From the NCBI RefSeq assembly GCF_016464365.1, contig NZ_JADCUC010000003.1, positions 310,001 to 374,000 on the forward strand: 64,000 bases of DNA. The letters are read 5' to 3'. Under the pieces are notes generated by a model that saw only the letters and a list, made by a program, of their open reading frames with translations, ran no database searches and had not been told where the DNA came from. This document shows positions 1 to 10,180 of the stretch, piece by piece (within the stretch, counting starts at the first letter, position 1; every line of letters starts with the position of its first letter). Both the position numbers and the translations under genes were made by a program. The stretch is from Sandaracinobacteroides hominis (GTDB lineage: Bacteria > Pseudomonadota > Alphaproteobacteria > Sphingomonadales > Sphingomonadaceae).

Positions 1-133
<133 letters not shown>

Positions 134-144
134 AGCGAGATTTC

Positions 145-903
145 ATGCGTATTCTCCTGACCAACGACGACGGCATAAACGCGCCGGGTTTTGCAGCCCT
201 GGAGCGGATTGCCGCCCAGATTTCCGACGATGTGTGGGTGGTGGCGCCGGCGGAGGAGCAATCGGGGGCCGGGCATTCGCTGACGCTGACGCGGCCCATC
301 CGCGTGCGGCAGCTGGGGGAGCGGAAGTTCGCCGTGGCCGGCACGCCGACGGACAGCGTGATGATGGCGCTGGGGCATCTGATGGGCGGGCTGAAGCCGG
401 ACCTTATCCTGTCGGGCGTGAACCGCGGGCCGAACCTGGCGGAGGACGTGACCTATTCCGGCACCGTTTCGGCGGCGATGGAAGGGACTTTGGCCGGCAT
501 CCGCTCGATCGCGCTGTCGCAGGCGATGGCGGATTATACGCATGGCCGGGAGAGCTTTGCCGGGGCCGAGGCGATGGGGCCGGACATCATCCGCAATATC
601 GCCGCCGCCGATTGGGGCGACGGAATCCTGGTGAACGTGAACTTCCCGCCGGTGCCGCTGCCCGCGGGCGTGCGAGTGACCGAGCAGGGTTTCCGCGATT
701 ACGGCCATATCCGCATCGATGCGCGCACCGATCCGCGCGGATTTCCCTATTACTGGTTCGGCTATGGGCGCGAAGTGGAAACGCCGGGGCATTGCACCGA
801 CCTGGAGGCGATCCGCGACGGCTATGTGTCTGTAACGCCGCTGCATCTGGACATGACGCATCGGCAGACCATGGCAGCCCTGAAGGCGAAGCTGGGCGAA
901 TAA
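145..903 (+). CDS. surE: 5'/3'-nucleotidase SurE
   Basis: The 252-residue protein has the usual SurE length. It starts with MRILLTNDDGINAPG, which contains the Asp8-Asp9 metal-binding pair. Further on are the EQSGAGHS segment and GVNRGPN, which supply the remaining metal and phosphate contacts. SurE is a cytoplasmic metal-dependent phosphatase that removes phosphate from nucleoside monophosphates and is linked to stationary-phase survival. The gene follows serS closely and precedes an nlpD-like lipoprotein gene. In enterobacteria surE and nlpD flank pcm; no pcm is seen here. A strong hairpin follows the stop codon. Confidence 0.96.
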   Translation: MRILLTNDDGINAPGFAALERIAAQISDDVWVVAPAEEQSGAGHSLTLTRPIRVRQLGERKFAVAGTPTDSVMMALGHLMGGLKPDLILSGVNRGPNLAEDVTYSGTVSAAMEGTLAGIRSIALSQAMADYTHGRESFAGAEAMGPDIIRNIAAADWGDGILVNVNFPPVPLPAGVRVTEQGFRDYGHIRIDARTDPRGFPYYWFGYGREVETPGHCTDLEAIRDGYVSVTPLHLDMTHRQTMAALKAKLGE

Positions 904-930
904 TCCTAACCGGGGAGGCTGATATCGAAA

Positions 931-960
931 GGGGTGGCAACGCCCCCGCGTTGCCACCCC
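931..960 (+). terminator. Perfect 13-bp hairpin after surE
   Basis: Bases 931-943 pair perfectly with 948-960 around a four-C loop, giving a very stable GC-rich hairpin 28 bases after the surE stop. There is no clean T-run behind it, only a mildly T-rich stretch at 971-979. It could be an intrinsic terminator or an mRNA 3'-end stabiliser. The rest of 904-1222 holds no gene I can support. It is locally AT-richer around 1055-1090 and may carry the promoter of the downstream lipoprotein gene. Confidence 0.55.
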
Positions 961-1222
961 TGCCGTGACGATTCTTCTTGGTGACGAACCAGTCTCGTGC
1001 CGGCGATTTGCCCCCGCCGACCCCCATTGGAATGCATGTGTCGTGCCAAGTGCAGGAAATTTTTGATATCCCTTGTTTTTCAATCTGTTGACGAAACAGG
1101 CTTGGGAATGCGGATTTAGGCTTTGTAAAGAATCCCGACGAGTCGTTGGATTTGCTGGCGGATTCACCATTCTCGTCTCCTGTCTGTCTCGGTCTGGCGA
1201 TGCGCGGGATTCCCTCTGGCGG

Positions 1223-2152
1223 TTGCGTTCGCTATGGCGGGGCGTGCGTTTCCTGCTTCTGCTCCTGCCGCTGCTGCTGGCCGCCTGCGCCGCCCCTTCG
1301 CCCCCCAAGCCGAAGGCGGGGGCAGCGCGGCCGCCGATGCGCCAGCCGGTCGCGCCGCAACCGCAGAAGCCGCGCTGGCAGGCGGTGCCGGCAAAGGCCG
1401 ATGGCGTGGCGGTGCCTGGGGGCCGACGGCACATCGTGAAGTCTGGCGAGACCGGCATTGCCATCGCGCGTGCCTATGGCGTGAACTGGAGCCGGATCGC
1501 CGCTGCCAATTCCTTCGACCGCGAGGCGGTACTGCAGGTGGGGCAGGCGATCTTCATTCCGATGGCGCCCGCCCAGCAGGCAAGCACCGGACAGTCCCCG
1601 CGCCCGGCGCCGAAGCCGGGGAAGCCTGGAACGCCGGAACAGCAGGCGGCCGCCTTTTCGCTGGACATAGACGATGTGATCACCGGATCGGCGCCCGCCG
1701 AGAGCGGGGCACGGCAGCGGCCGGCGGCGCCTGCGGGCGTGGTGCCCCCTGCCCCGGTTCAGCTGGCGAATGTGCCGCCGCTGGCCTGGCCTACCGATGG
1801 GCGGGTGATCCTGTCGCGCTTTGGGCCGAAGTCGAACGGGCGGGTGAACGACGGCATCAGCATCAAGACGTTACGTGGGGCGCCGGTGCGATCTGCAGCG
1901 GATGGCGAAGTGCTGTATGTGGGCGATGCGATTGCCAGCTATGGGCTGATGATGCTGGTGCGGCATCCGGGCGGCACGATCACCGCCTATGGACATCTGG
2001 AGGATGCGCTGGCTGACCGCGGCGCCAAGGTGCAGCGCGGCCAGCCGATCGCGCGGGCGGGGAGCAGCGGCAGCGCCCACGAGCCGCAGCTGCTGTTCCA
2101 GGTGCGGCAGGGGCGGCGGGCGCTGGACCCGCTGCTGTACCTGCCGAAATAG
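1223..2152 (+). CDS. nlpD: LysM/degenerate LytM (M23-like) lipoprotein, NlpD-like amidase activator
   Basis: The protein opens with a lipoprotein signal (hydrophobic run then lipobox L-A-A-C, Cys about residue 22) and has a Pro/Lys-rich linker. A LysM peptidoglycan-binding motif spans residues 70-113, and a C-terminal LytM/M23 domain follows. The zinc ligands of active M23 enzymes are mostly lost: the usual HxGID reads NDGIS and the terminal HLHFE reads QLLFQ. Only the YGHL histidine remains. That is the hallmark of NlpD/EnvC-type proteins, which activate cell-division amidases instead of cutting peptidoglycan themselves. Position after surE agrees with NlpD. The start is uncertain: no ATG fits, the frame is open from a TTG at 1073, and TTG 1223 or GTG 1244 both give a proper signal peptide. 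Confidence 0.8.
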   Translation: MRSLWRGVRFLLLLLPLLLAACAAPSPPKPKAGAARPPMRQPVAPQPQKPRWQAVPAKADGVAVPGGRRHIVKSGETGIAIARAYGVNWSRIAAANSFDREAVLQVGQAIFIPMAPAQQASTGQSPRPAPKPGKPGTPEQQAAAFSLDIDDVITGSAPAESGARQRPAAPAGVVPPAPVQLANVPPLAWPTDGRVILSRFGPKSNGRVNDGISIKTLRGAPVRSAADGEVLYVGDAIASYGLMMLVRHPGGTITAYGHLEDALADRGAKVQRGQPIARAGSSGSAHEPQLLFQVRQGRRALDPLLYLPK

Positions 2153-2183
2153 CCGTTTCTTTTTTCCGCATGGGTTTCCGGGT

Positions 2184-2198
2184 CTGCCGTTCCGGCAG
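2184..2198. terminator. Small hairpin between convergent genes
   Basis: A 6-bp GC stem (CTGCCG/CGGCAG) with a three-base loop lies in the 62-bp gap between the convergent nlpD-like gene and the secreted hypothetical. A T-rich tract at 2158-2165 lies on the nlpD side, before the hairpin rather than after it, so the terminator reading is weak. Confidence 0.3.
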
Positions 2199-2214
2199 CA
2201 TCGGAACATGCGCT

Positions 2215-2841
2215 TTACCTGCCGGGGCAGACTGCCTCTGTGTTTACCGTCACCGACGTGGTTGCGGCATTGTCCGGCGTCGCCAGAGTCAGGTCGAGGC
2301 GGCTGGGCGTGCCCGGGCGCGTCGTCAGGCGGATCAGGCGGCAATCGTGCGGGAAGCAATCCTGCACGGTGGGATCCTCGGCCGCCGGTATGCGGCCGCC
2401 AGAGGTGCGCAGGTGGGTGATGGTGACGCCGGCCGACGGTGGCGCGGTGAGGGTGATATCCTGCCAGCCGGCGTTGCGGCCGCGGACGGCGATGACATTG
2501 TCGATCGACGGGTTGGTCGGGCACTGCATCGTCGGGCGCTTTTGCCCGGTGATGGCGCGGACGGGGCCGATTTGAAGCGAGGCGTAACAATCGCGGCGCG
2601 GCTCGCGCTGCTCGACACGGGCCGGGCCGGGCTGGCGGCAGCGGGTGACCGGGCCGACCGTTTCGCTGGTGAAGCCGCGCGGGCAGGTGAAGCCGCGCGG
2701 GGTGAGCTGGGCGGGGATGACATTATCCGGCCCGCGCACTTCGACGCGGGCGGAGGCGGGCAGCGTGGAGCAGTGGCTGTTTTGCGCGGCGGCGGGCGCG
2801 GCCAGCGCGGCAAGAGCGAAAATGGAAGCTGCAACACGCAT
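2215..2841 (-). CDS. Secreted Cys-containing hypothetical protein
   Basis: The product is 208 residues from the ATG at 2841. That start places a classical signal peptide (MRVAAS, an Ala/Leu core, then APAAAQ) at the N-terminus; the frame is open further upstream without a signal. The mature part has about eight cysteines (for example HCST, FTCPRGF, TRCRQ, DCYAS, MQCPT, DCFPHDC, AVCPGR), suggesting a disulfide-bonded periplasmic or extracellular protein. No catalytic motif was recognised. It runs convergently into the nlpD-like gene and divergently from gyrA. Function is unknown; related sequences would most likely be found in other sphingomonads. Confidence 0.75.
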   Translation of the reverse strand: MRVAASIFALAALAAPAAAQNSHCSTLPASARVEVRGPDNVIPAQLTPRGFTCPRGFTSETVGPVTRCRQPGPARVEQREPRRDCYASLQIGPVRAITGQKRPTMQCPTNPSIDNVIAVRGRNAGWQDITLTAPPSAGVTITHLRTSGGRIPAAEDPTVQDCFPHDCRLIRLTTRPGTPSRLDLTLATPDNAATTSVTVNTEAVCPGR

Positions 2842-2944
2842 TCGGTCAATCCCCTGGCTGTTTCGCGCGCACCATGCCCCGCCTTTGCGCTCTTTCCAAT
2901 GGTGTGAGCTTTCAAACCGTCGCATGTCCGACTAGAGGGTTGCG

Positions 2945-5664
<2,720 letters not shown>

Positions 5665-5668
<4 letters not shown>

Positions 5669-6699
5669 CACTCGTGCTGGGCATTGAATCCAGCTGCGAC
5701 GAGACGGCCGTCGCGCTGGTGACGGCCGATCGACGGGTGCTGGCCGAGCGGATTGCCAGCCAGGAGGAAGAGCATCGGCCCTTTGGCGGGGTGGTTCCGG
5801 AGCTGGCGGCACGGGCGCATGCCGAGCGGCTGGCGCCGATGGTGGAAGCGGTGCTGGCGGATGCCGGCGTTACCCTTGCCGATGTCGATGCGATTGCCGC
5901 CACATCCGGCCCCGGCCTCATCGGCGGGGTGATGGTGGGGCTGGTGACGGGCAAGGCTTTGGCCTTTGCGACTGGGAAGCCCTTGTGGGGCGTGAACCAT
6001 CTGGAGGGGCATGCCCTGTCTCCGCGTTTGATCGCACCGGACTTGCAGTTTCCCTATCTGCTGCTGCTGGTGTCGGGCGGGCATTGCCAGCTGATCGCTG
6101 TGGACGGCGTGGACCGCTATCGGCGGCTGGCGACGACGATCGACGATGCCGCGGGCGAGGCCTTTGACAAGGTGGCGAAGATGCTGGGGCTGGGCTTTCC
6201 CGGCGGCCCGGCGGTGGAGCGGGCGGCGCGCGCGGGAAACCCGAGGGCGGTGCCGCTGCCGAGGCCTTTGGTGGGGTCGGGCGAGCCGCATTTCAGCTTT
6301 GCCGGGTTGAAGACTGCGGTTTTGCGGGCCGTTCAGAGCGGCAAATATGAGACGGCCGATGTGGCGGCGAGCTTTCAGGCTGCGGTGACGGACTGCCTGG
6401 CCGACCGCACGCGGCTGGCACTGCAGGCAATGCCGGAGGCGACGGCGCTGGTGGTGGCCGGCGGTGTTGCCGCGAATGGCGCCGTGCGGGCGGCGCTGGA
6501 GGCGTTGGCGGGCAAATACGGGCTGCCGTTCATTGCGCCGCCGCAGCGGTTGTGCACCGATAATGCGGCGATGATCGGCTGGGCGGCGCAGGAGCGGATC
6601 GCGGCCGGGTTTGCGCCGGAGCCCGATCCGCAGGCGCGGCCGCGCTGGCCGCTGGATCCGAATGCGGAACCGGCGCGTGGGGCGGGAGTGAAGGCGTGA
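5665..6699 (+). CDS. tsaD: tRNA N6-adenosine threonylcarbamoyltransferase TsaD
   Basis: The 344-residue ASKHA-fold protein begins with the phosphate-1 motif [12 protein letters not shown]. It carries the metal-binding histidines of NHLEGHA (His112 and His116) and the SGGHCQL and FAGLKTAV segments of the Kae1/TsaD family. With TsaB, TsaE and TsaC it makes N6-threonylcarbamoyladenosine at position 37 of ANN-decoding tRNAs; none of those partners is in the window. It overlaps gyrA by four bases upstream and gpsA by four bases downstream, so gyrA-tsaD-gpsA looks like one transcription unit. Confidence 0.96.
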
Positions 6700-7706
6700 G
6701 CATAGCAGTTGTCGGCGCAGGGGCGTGGGGGACGGCGCTGGCGAATGCGATGGCGCTGGACGAGGATGTACTGATCTGGGCGCGCGAGCCGGAGGTGGTG
6801 GAGGCCATCAACTCGGGCCATGAAAATACATTGTTTCTGCCGGGTGTGACGCTGAGCCCCCGGGTGCGGGCGACTTCGGCATTGGGCGATCTGGCGGCCA
6901 GCGATTTGTGGCTGGTGGTGCCACCGGCGCAGTTTCTGGGGCGGGTTCTGGCGGAGGCTCCGCTGGAGGGGCGCCCTACCCTGCTGCTGTGCGCCAAGGG
7001 AATTGAGGCCGGTTCGCACCGGCTGATGGCAGAGGTTGCGGCGGATGCGGCGCCGGGGGCAGCGCTTGCCGTGCTTTCGGGGCCTAGTTTTGCGGCGGAG
7101 ACGGCGCGGGGCTTGCCTACGGCTGTGACGCTGGCGGCTGCGACCGAGCGGCAAGCGGCGGCGCTGGCGGAGCGGATCGCCCGGCCTACGTTCCGGCCCT
7201 ATGCCTCGGACGATATCGTCGGCGCCGAGATCGGCGGGGCGGTGAAGAATGTGCTGGCGATTGCCTGTGGCGTGGTGATCGGGGCGGGCCTTGGCGAGAA
7301 TGCGCGCGCCGCCATCCTTGCGCGCGGATTTGCCGAGATGACGCGCTTTGGTGTGGCGCGGGGCGGGCGGGCGGAGACACTGGCCGGGCTTTCCGGGCTG
7401 GGTGATCTGGTGCTGACCTGCGGCTCGACGCAATCGCGCAACATGTCTTTGGGGATGGCGCTGGGGCAGGGGCAGACGGCGGAGCAGGCGCTTTCCGGCA
7501 AGCTGTCGGTTGCGGAGGGGGCGGCGACGGCGCCCGTGCTGCTGGAGGCGGCGAAGGCAGCTGGTGTGGACATGCCGATTTCGGCCGCTGTCGCCGATCT
7601 GCTGGCGGGGCGAGCCAATGTGACCGAGGTGGTGAAGCGGCTGTTGAGCCGCCCGCTGAAGGCCGAAGGCCCTTCCTCTTCGGGCCAACGGGCCGAAGGG
7701 CTGTAA
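6696..7706 (+). CDS. gpsA: NAD(P)H-dependent glycerol-3-phosphate dehydrogenase
   Basis: The 336-residue protein has an N-terminal Rossmann motif [10 protein letters not shown] and the GPSFAAE segment. The catalytic lysine lies in the [11 protein letters not shown] region, followed by the C-terminal [12 protein letters not shown] signature. It reduces dihydroxyacetone phosphate to sn-glycerol 3-phosphate, the backbone for phospholipids. tsaD-gpsA adjacency is widespread in Alphaproteobacteria. The GTG start overlaps the tsaD stop. The last codons contain an imperfect hairpin (7678-7698, 6-bp stem CTTCGG/CCGAAG) that could act as a terminator overlapping coding sequence. Confidence 0.96.
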   Translation: MSIAVVGAGAWGTALANAMALDEDVLIWAREPEVVEAINSGHENTLFLPGVTLSPRVRATSALGDLAASDLWLVVPPAQFLGRVLAEAPLEGRPTLLLCAKGIEAGSHRLMAEVAADAAPGAALAVLSGPSFAAETARGLPTAVTLAAATERQAAALAERIARPTFRPYASDDIVGAEIGGAVKNVLAIACGVVIGAGLGENARAAILARGFAEMTRFGVARGGRAETLAGLSGLGDLVLTCGSTQSRNMSLGMALGQGQTAEQALSGKLSVAEGAATAPVLLEAAKAAGVDMPISAAVADLLAGRANVTEVVKRLLSRPLKAEGPSSSGQRAEGL

Positions 7707-7797
7707 CGTTTCCGCAATGGCCCGGTAACTCGCGGGTCACGGCTTCCATATATAGCGCTCAGGCAATTGCTGACCCACCAGCTGAAGGGGCGATTGC

Positions 7798-8700
7798 ATG
7801 GCCAGCGTCATTCCGTTTGAACTTCGCAGTGCCGATGCGGGTGCGCCGCCACCACGCAGGGGTGGCCCAACGCCCGAATGGCTGGATGCACCGGACGACG
7901 AGATGCCGCATCGCAGGCTGCGGTTCCGCACGGTGTTCATTTCCGACACGCATCTTGGGACGTCGGGCTGCAACGCCGAGCTGCTGTTCGATTTCCTGAA
8001 ATCCATCGAGTGCGAGACGCTGTATCTGGTGGGCGACATCATCGACGGCTGGCGGCTGAAGCGGGGGTGGTTCTGGCCGACGCGGCACAATGATGTGGTG
8101 CGCCGGGTGCTGAAGATGGCGAAGAAGGGCACGCGGGTGATCTATGTGCCTGGAAATCATGACGAAGTGCTGCGCGATTTCATTGGCCTCGGCTTTGGCG
8201 ATATCGAGATCATGCCCGAGGCGATCCATGAGACGGCGGACGGGCGCAAGCTGCTGGTGCTGCACGGCGACGAGTTCGACGGGGTGGTGCTGTATCACCG
8301 CTGGCTCGCCTTTGCCGGGGACCATGCCTATGTCGCGCTGTTGAAGCTGAACGTCGGCTTCAACTGGTGCCGGCGGCAGTTCGGCCTGCCTTATTGGTCG
8401 CTTTCCGCGCATCTGAAGAAGAAGGTGAAGAACGCGGTGGAATATGTCTGCCGCTATGAGGAGGCGGTGGCGCATGCCGCGCGTGAGCGTGGGGCCGACG
8501 GGGTTGTCTGCGGGCATATCCATTGCGCCGAAATCCGCCAGTTCGGCGACATCACCTATTACAACGACGGAGACTGGGTGGAGAGCTGCACGGCGCTGGT
8601 GGAATTCGGCGATGGGCGGATGGAGATTCTGGACTGGGCCGAGAAGGTTCGGTCCGAGGCCAATGCCCGCACGCGCCGGGCGCTGGTGCCGGTAGGATGA
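7798..8700 (+). CDS. LpxH-like metallophosphoesterase (UDP-2,3-diacylglucosamine diphosphatase family)
   Basis: The 300-residue calcineurin-like phosphoesterase has every metal-ligand block: SDTHLG (Asp50, His52), VGDIIDGW (Asp80), PGNHDE (Asn120, His121), LHGDEFD and CGHIHCAEI. The W-R-L-K-R-G-W-F-W-P insert after the GDIIDGW block is characteristic of the YbbF/LpxH-like branch. By family, it may hydrolyse UDP-2,3-diacylglucosamine in lipid A synthesis or a related envelope substrate. No other lpx gene is nearby. It is longer than E. coli LpxH (about 240 residues), with an extra N-terminal tail. A glycosyltransferase gene lies about 100 bp downstream, a pairing often seen in Alphaproteobacteria. 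Confidence 0.85.
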   Translation: MASVIPFELRSADAGAPPPRRGGPTPEWLDAPDDEMPHRRLRFRTVFISDTHLGTSGCNAELLFDFLKSIECETLYLVGDIIDGWRLKRGWFWPTRHNDVVRRVLKMAKKGTRVIYVPGNHDEVLRDFIGLGFGDIEIMPEAIHETADGRKLLVLHGDEFDGVVLYHRWLAFAGDHAYVALLKLNVGFNWCRRQFGLPYWSLSAHLKKKVKNAVEYVCRYEEAVAHAARERGADGVVCGHIHCAEIRQFGDITYYNDGDWVESCTALVEFGDGRMEILDWAEKVRSEANARTRRALVPVG

Positions 8701-8800
8701 TCGGCGGCACGCCTGCCGCAAGCGCGACTGCGCGCCGGCGCCCGTGCGCCGAAGCCAAGCGGGCGGATGCCCGCGCCCGGCGTTCGAGGGGCGGGAAAAT

Positions 8801-9949
8801 ATGATGCCGCCGCTGTCGCTGGCGCTGGTTTCGGATGCCTGGGCGCCGCAGGTGAACGGCGTTGTGCGCACGTTGCAGACGACGATGCGGATGCTGGTGG
8901 AGCGGGGTTGGGAGGTGACGACCATCACGCCCGACCGTTTCCGATCGCTGCCCTGCCCCACCTATCCGGAAATCCGCTTGGCGATGGCGCTGCCCGGCGC
9001 CGTGGGGCGGATGATCGAGGCGAGCGGTGCAGGGGCCGTGCATATCGCCACCGAGGGGCCGCTGGGGCTGGCGGCGCGGCGCCACTGCCTGCGTGTGGGC
9101 CGACCCTTTACCACGAGCTTTCATACCCGCTTTCCCGACTATCTGCATGCGCGGTTCCGGGTGCCGGTGCGGCTTAGCTGGCGGTTCCTGCGCTGGTTTC
9201 ATGGGCCGGCGCGAACGGTGCTGACGGCGACGCCGCGGCTGGCGGCAGAGCTGGCGGAGCATGGCATTCCGCAGACGCGGCTCTGGTCGCGTGGGGTCGA
9301 TCTTTCGCGATTCCGCCCCGGTTTGCCGGCGCCGGAGGCCTATCGCGGGTTGCCGCGGCCGATCCTTCTCAATGTCGGCCGGGTGGCCGTGGAGAAGAAT
9401 ATCGAGGCGTTTCTGGCGGCCGATGCGCCGGGTTCGAAGGTGGTGGTGGGCGACGGGCCGGCGCTGGCTGCGTTGCGGGCGAAGTTCCCCGATACGCTGT
9501 TCCTTGGGGCGCTGTCGGGCGAGGCGCTGGCGCGGGCCTATGCGGGTGCGGACCTGTTCGTGTTTCCCAGCCGAACCGATACCTTTGGGCTGGTGCTGGT
9601 GGAGGCGATGGCGGCTGGGTTGCCGGTCGCCGCCTATCCGGTGGCGGGGCCGCTGGATGTGGTGGGTGATAGCGGCGCCGGGGTGCTGGACGAGGATCTG
9701 GGGCGGGCGATCGTCCGCGCCCTGCGGGTGCCGCGCGCGGCTGCCATTGCGCAGGCGGGCGGATTCAGCTGGGAAGCGGCGGTCAGCCAGTTCGAGGCGG
9801 CGCAGCTGGCCGGTCAGGCGGGATCGTCGATGTTTTCCCGGCCCAGGAAACGCGAGACCAGTCTTTTGAGCGACTCCTCGATGGCGGCGGGTGGCGGCGA
9901 GGAGGGGCCGGCGAGGATGCTGGCGCGGAGCACGCCGACGAACGCATAG
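8801..9949 (+). CDS. Group 1 (GT4-type) glycosyltransferase
   Basis: The GT-B fold protein begins at ATG 8801 (a second ATG follows at once). The N-terminal donor/acceptor half opens LALVSDAWAPQVNGVVRT, typical of the MgtA/SqdX-like branch that glycosylates lipids. The C-terminal half has NVGRVAVEKN and the E-x7-E motif inside DTFGLVLVEAMAAGLPVAA. It probably adds a sugar to a membrane lipid or phosphatidylinositol-like acceptor; the substrate cannot be read from sequence. The recognisable domain ends near base 9815. The last 45 residues are low-complexity and lie antisense to a TetR-like remnant, so the native C-terminus has probably been altered or extended. The 100 bp before the gene contains several short GC hairpins. 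Confidence 0.88.
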   Translation: MMPPLSLALVSDAWAPQVNGVVRTLQTTMRMLVERGWEVTTITPDRFRSLPCPTYPEIRLAMALPGAVGRMIEASGAGAVHIATEGPLGLAARRHCLRVGRPFTTSFHTRFPDYLHARFRVPVRLSWRFLRWFHGPARTVLTATPRLAAELAEHGIPQTRLWSRGVDLSRFRPGLPAPEAYRGLPRPILLNVGRVAVEKNIEAFLAADAPGSKVVVGDGPALAALRAKFPDTLFLGALSGEALARAYAGADLFVFPSRTDTFGLVLVEAMAAGLPVAAYPVAGPLDVVGDSGAGVLDEDLGRAIVRALRVPRAAAIAQAGGFSWEAAVSQFEAAQLAGQAGSSMFSRPRKRETSLLSDSSMAAGGGEEGPARMLARSTPTNA

Positions 9950-10140
9950 GTCAGCACGAAGGCGTCTGCTTCGTTCATCGGCGGGATCACGTCCGCACGG
10001 GCGAACGCGCCGTGGTGGGCGCGATCCGCGAGGGATATCGCCATGGACGGGACACCGCCTGGCTGCTTGGCGAACCGCTGGACGCTGCCCGCGCGCGGCT
10101 GGGCATTGCAGCGCCCCCTTCTTGCGAGGCGCTGCAGCAA
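9814..10140 (-). pseudogene. TetR-family regulator remnant (C-terminal part only)
   Basis: A 108-codon frame whose last 65 residues resemble the ligand-domain tail of TetR regulators: a D-A-F-V-L-T-Y-A-F-V-G-V-L-R-A helix, then E-x2-L-K-R-L-V-S-R-F-L-G-R. The DNA-binding helix-turn-helix that should occupy about the first 50 residues is missing. Sequence upstream on this strand runs almost at once into the TonB receptor gene, which ends at 10181. The C-terminal 136 bases overlap the convergent glycosyltransferase frame. I read it as a truncated, probably dead regulator; it may still be annotated as a hypothetical protein. Confidence 0.5.
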
Positions 10141-10180
10141 TCTGCGTGACTGGCGAGGGCTTCCGGGCTGATACTGAAGG

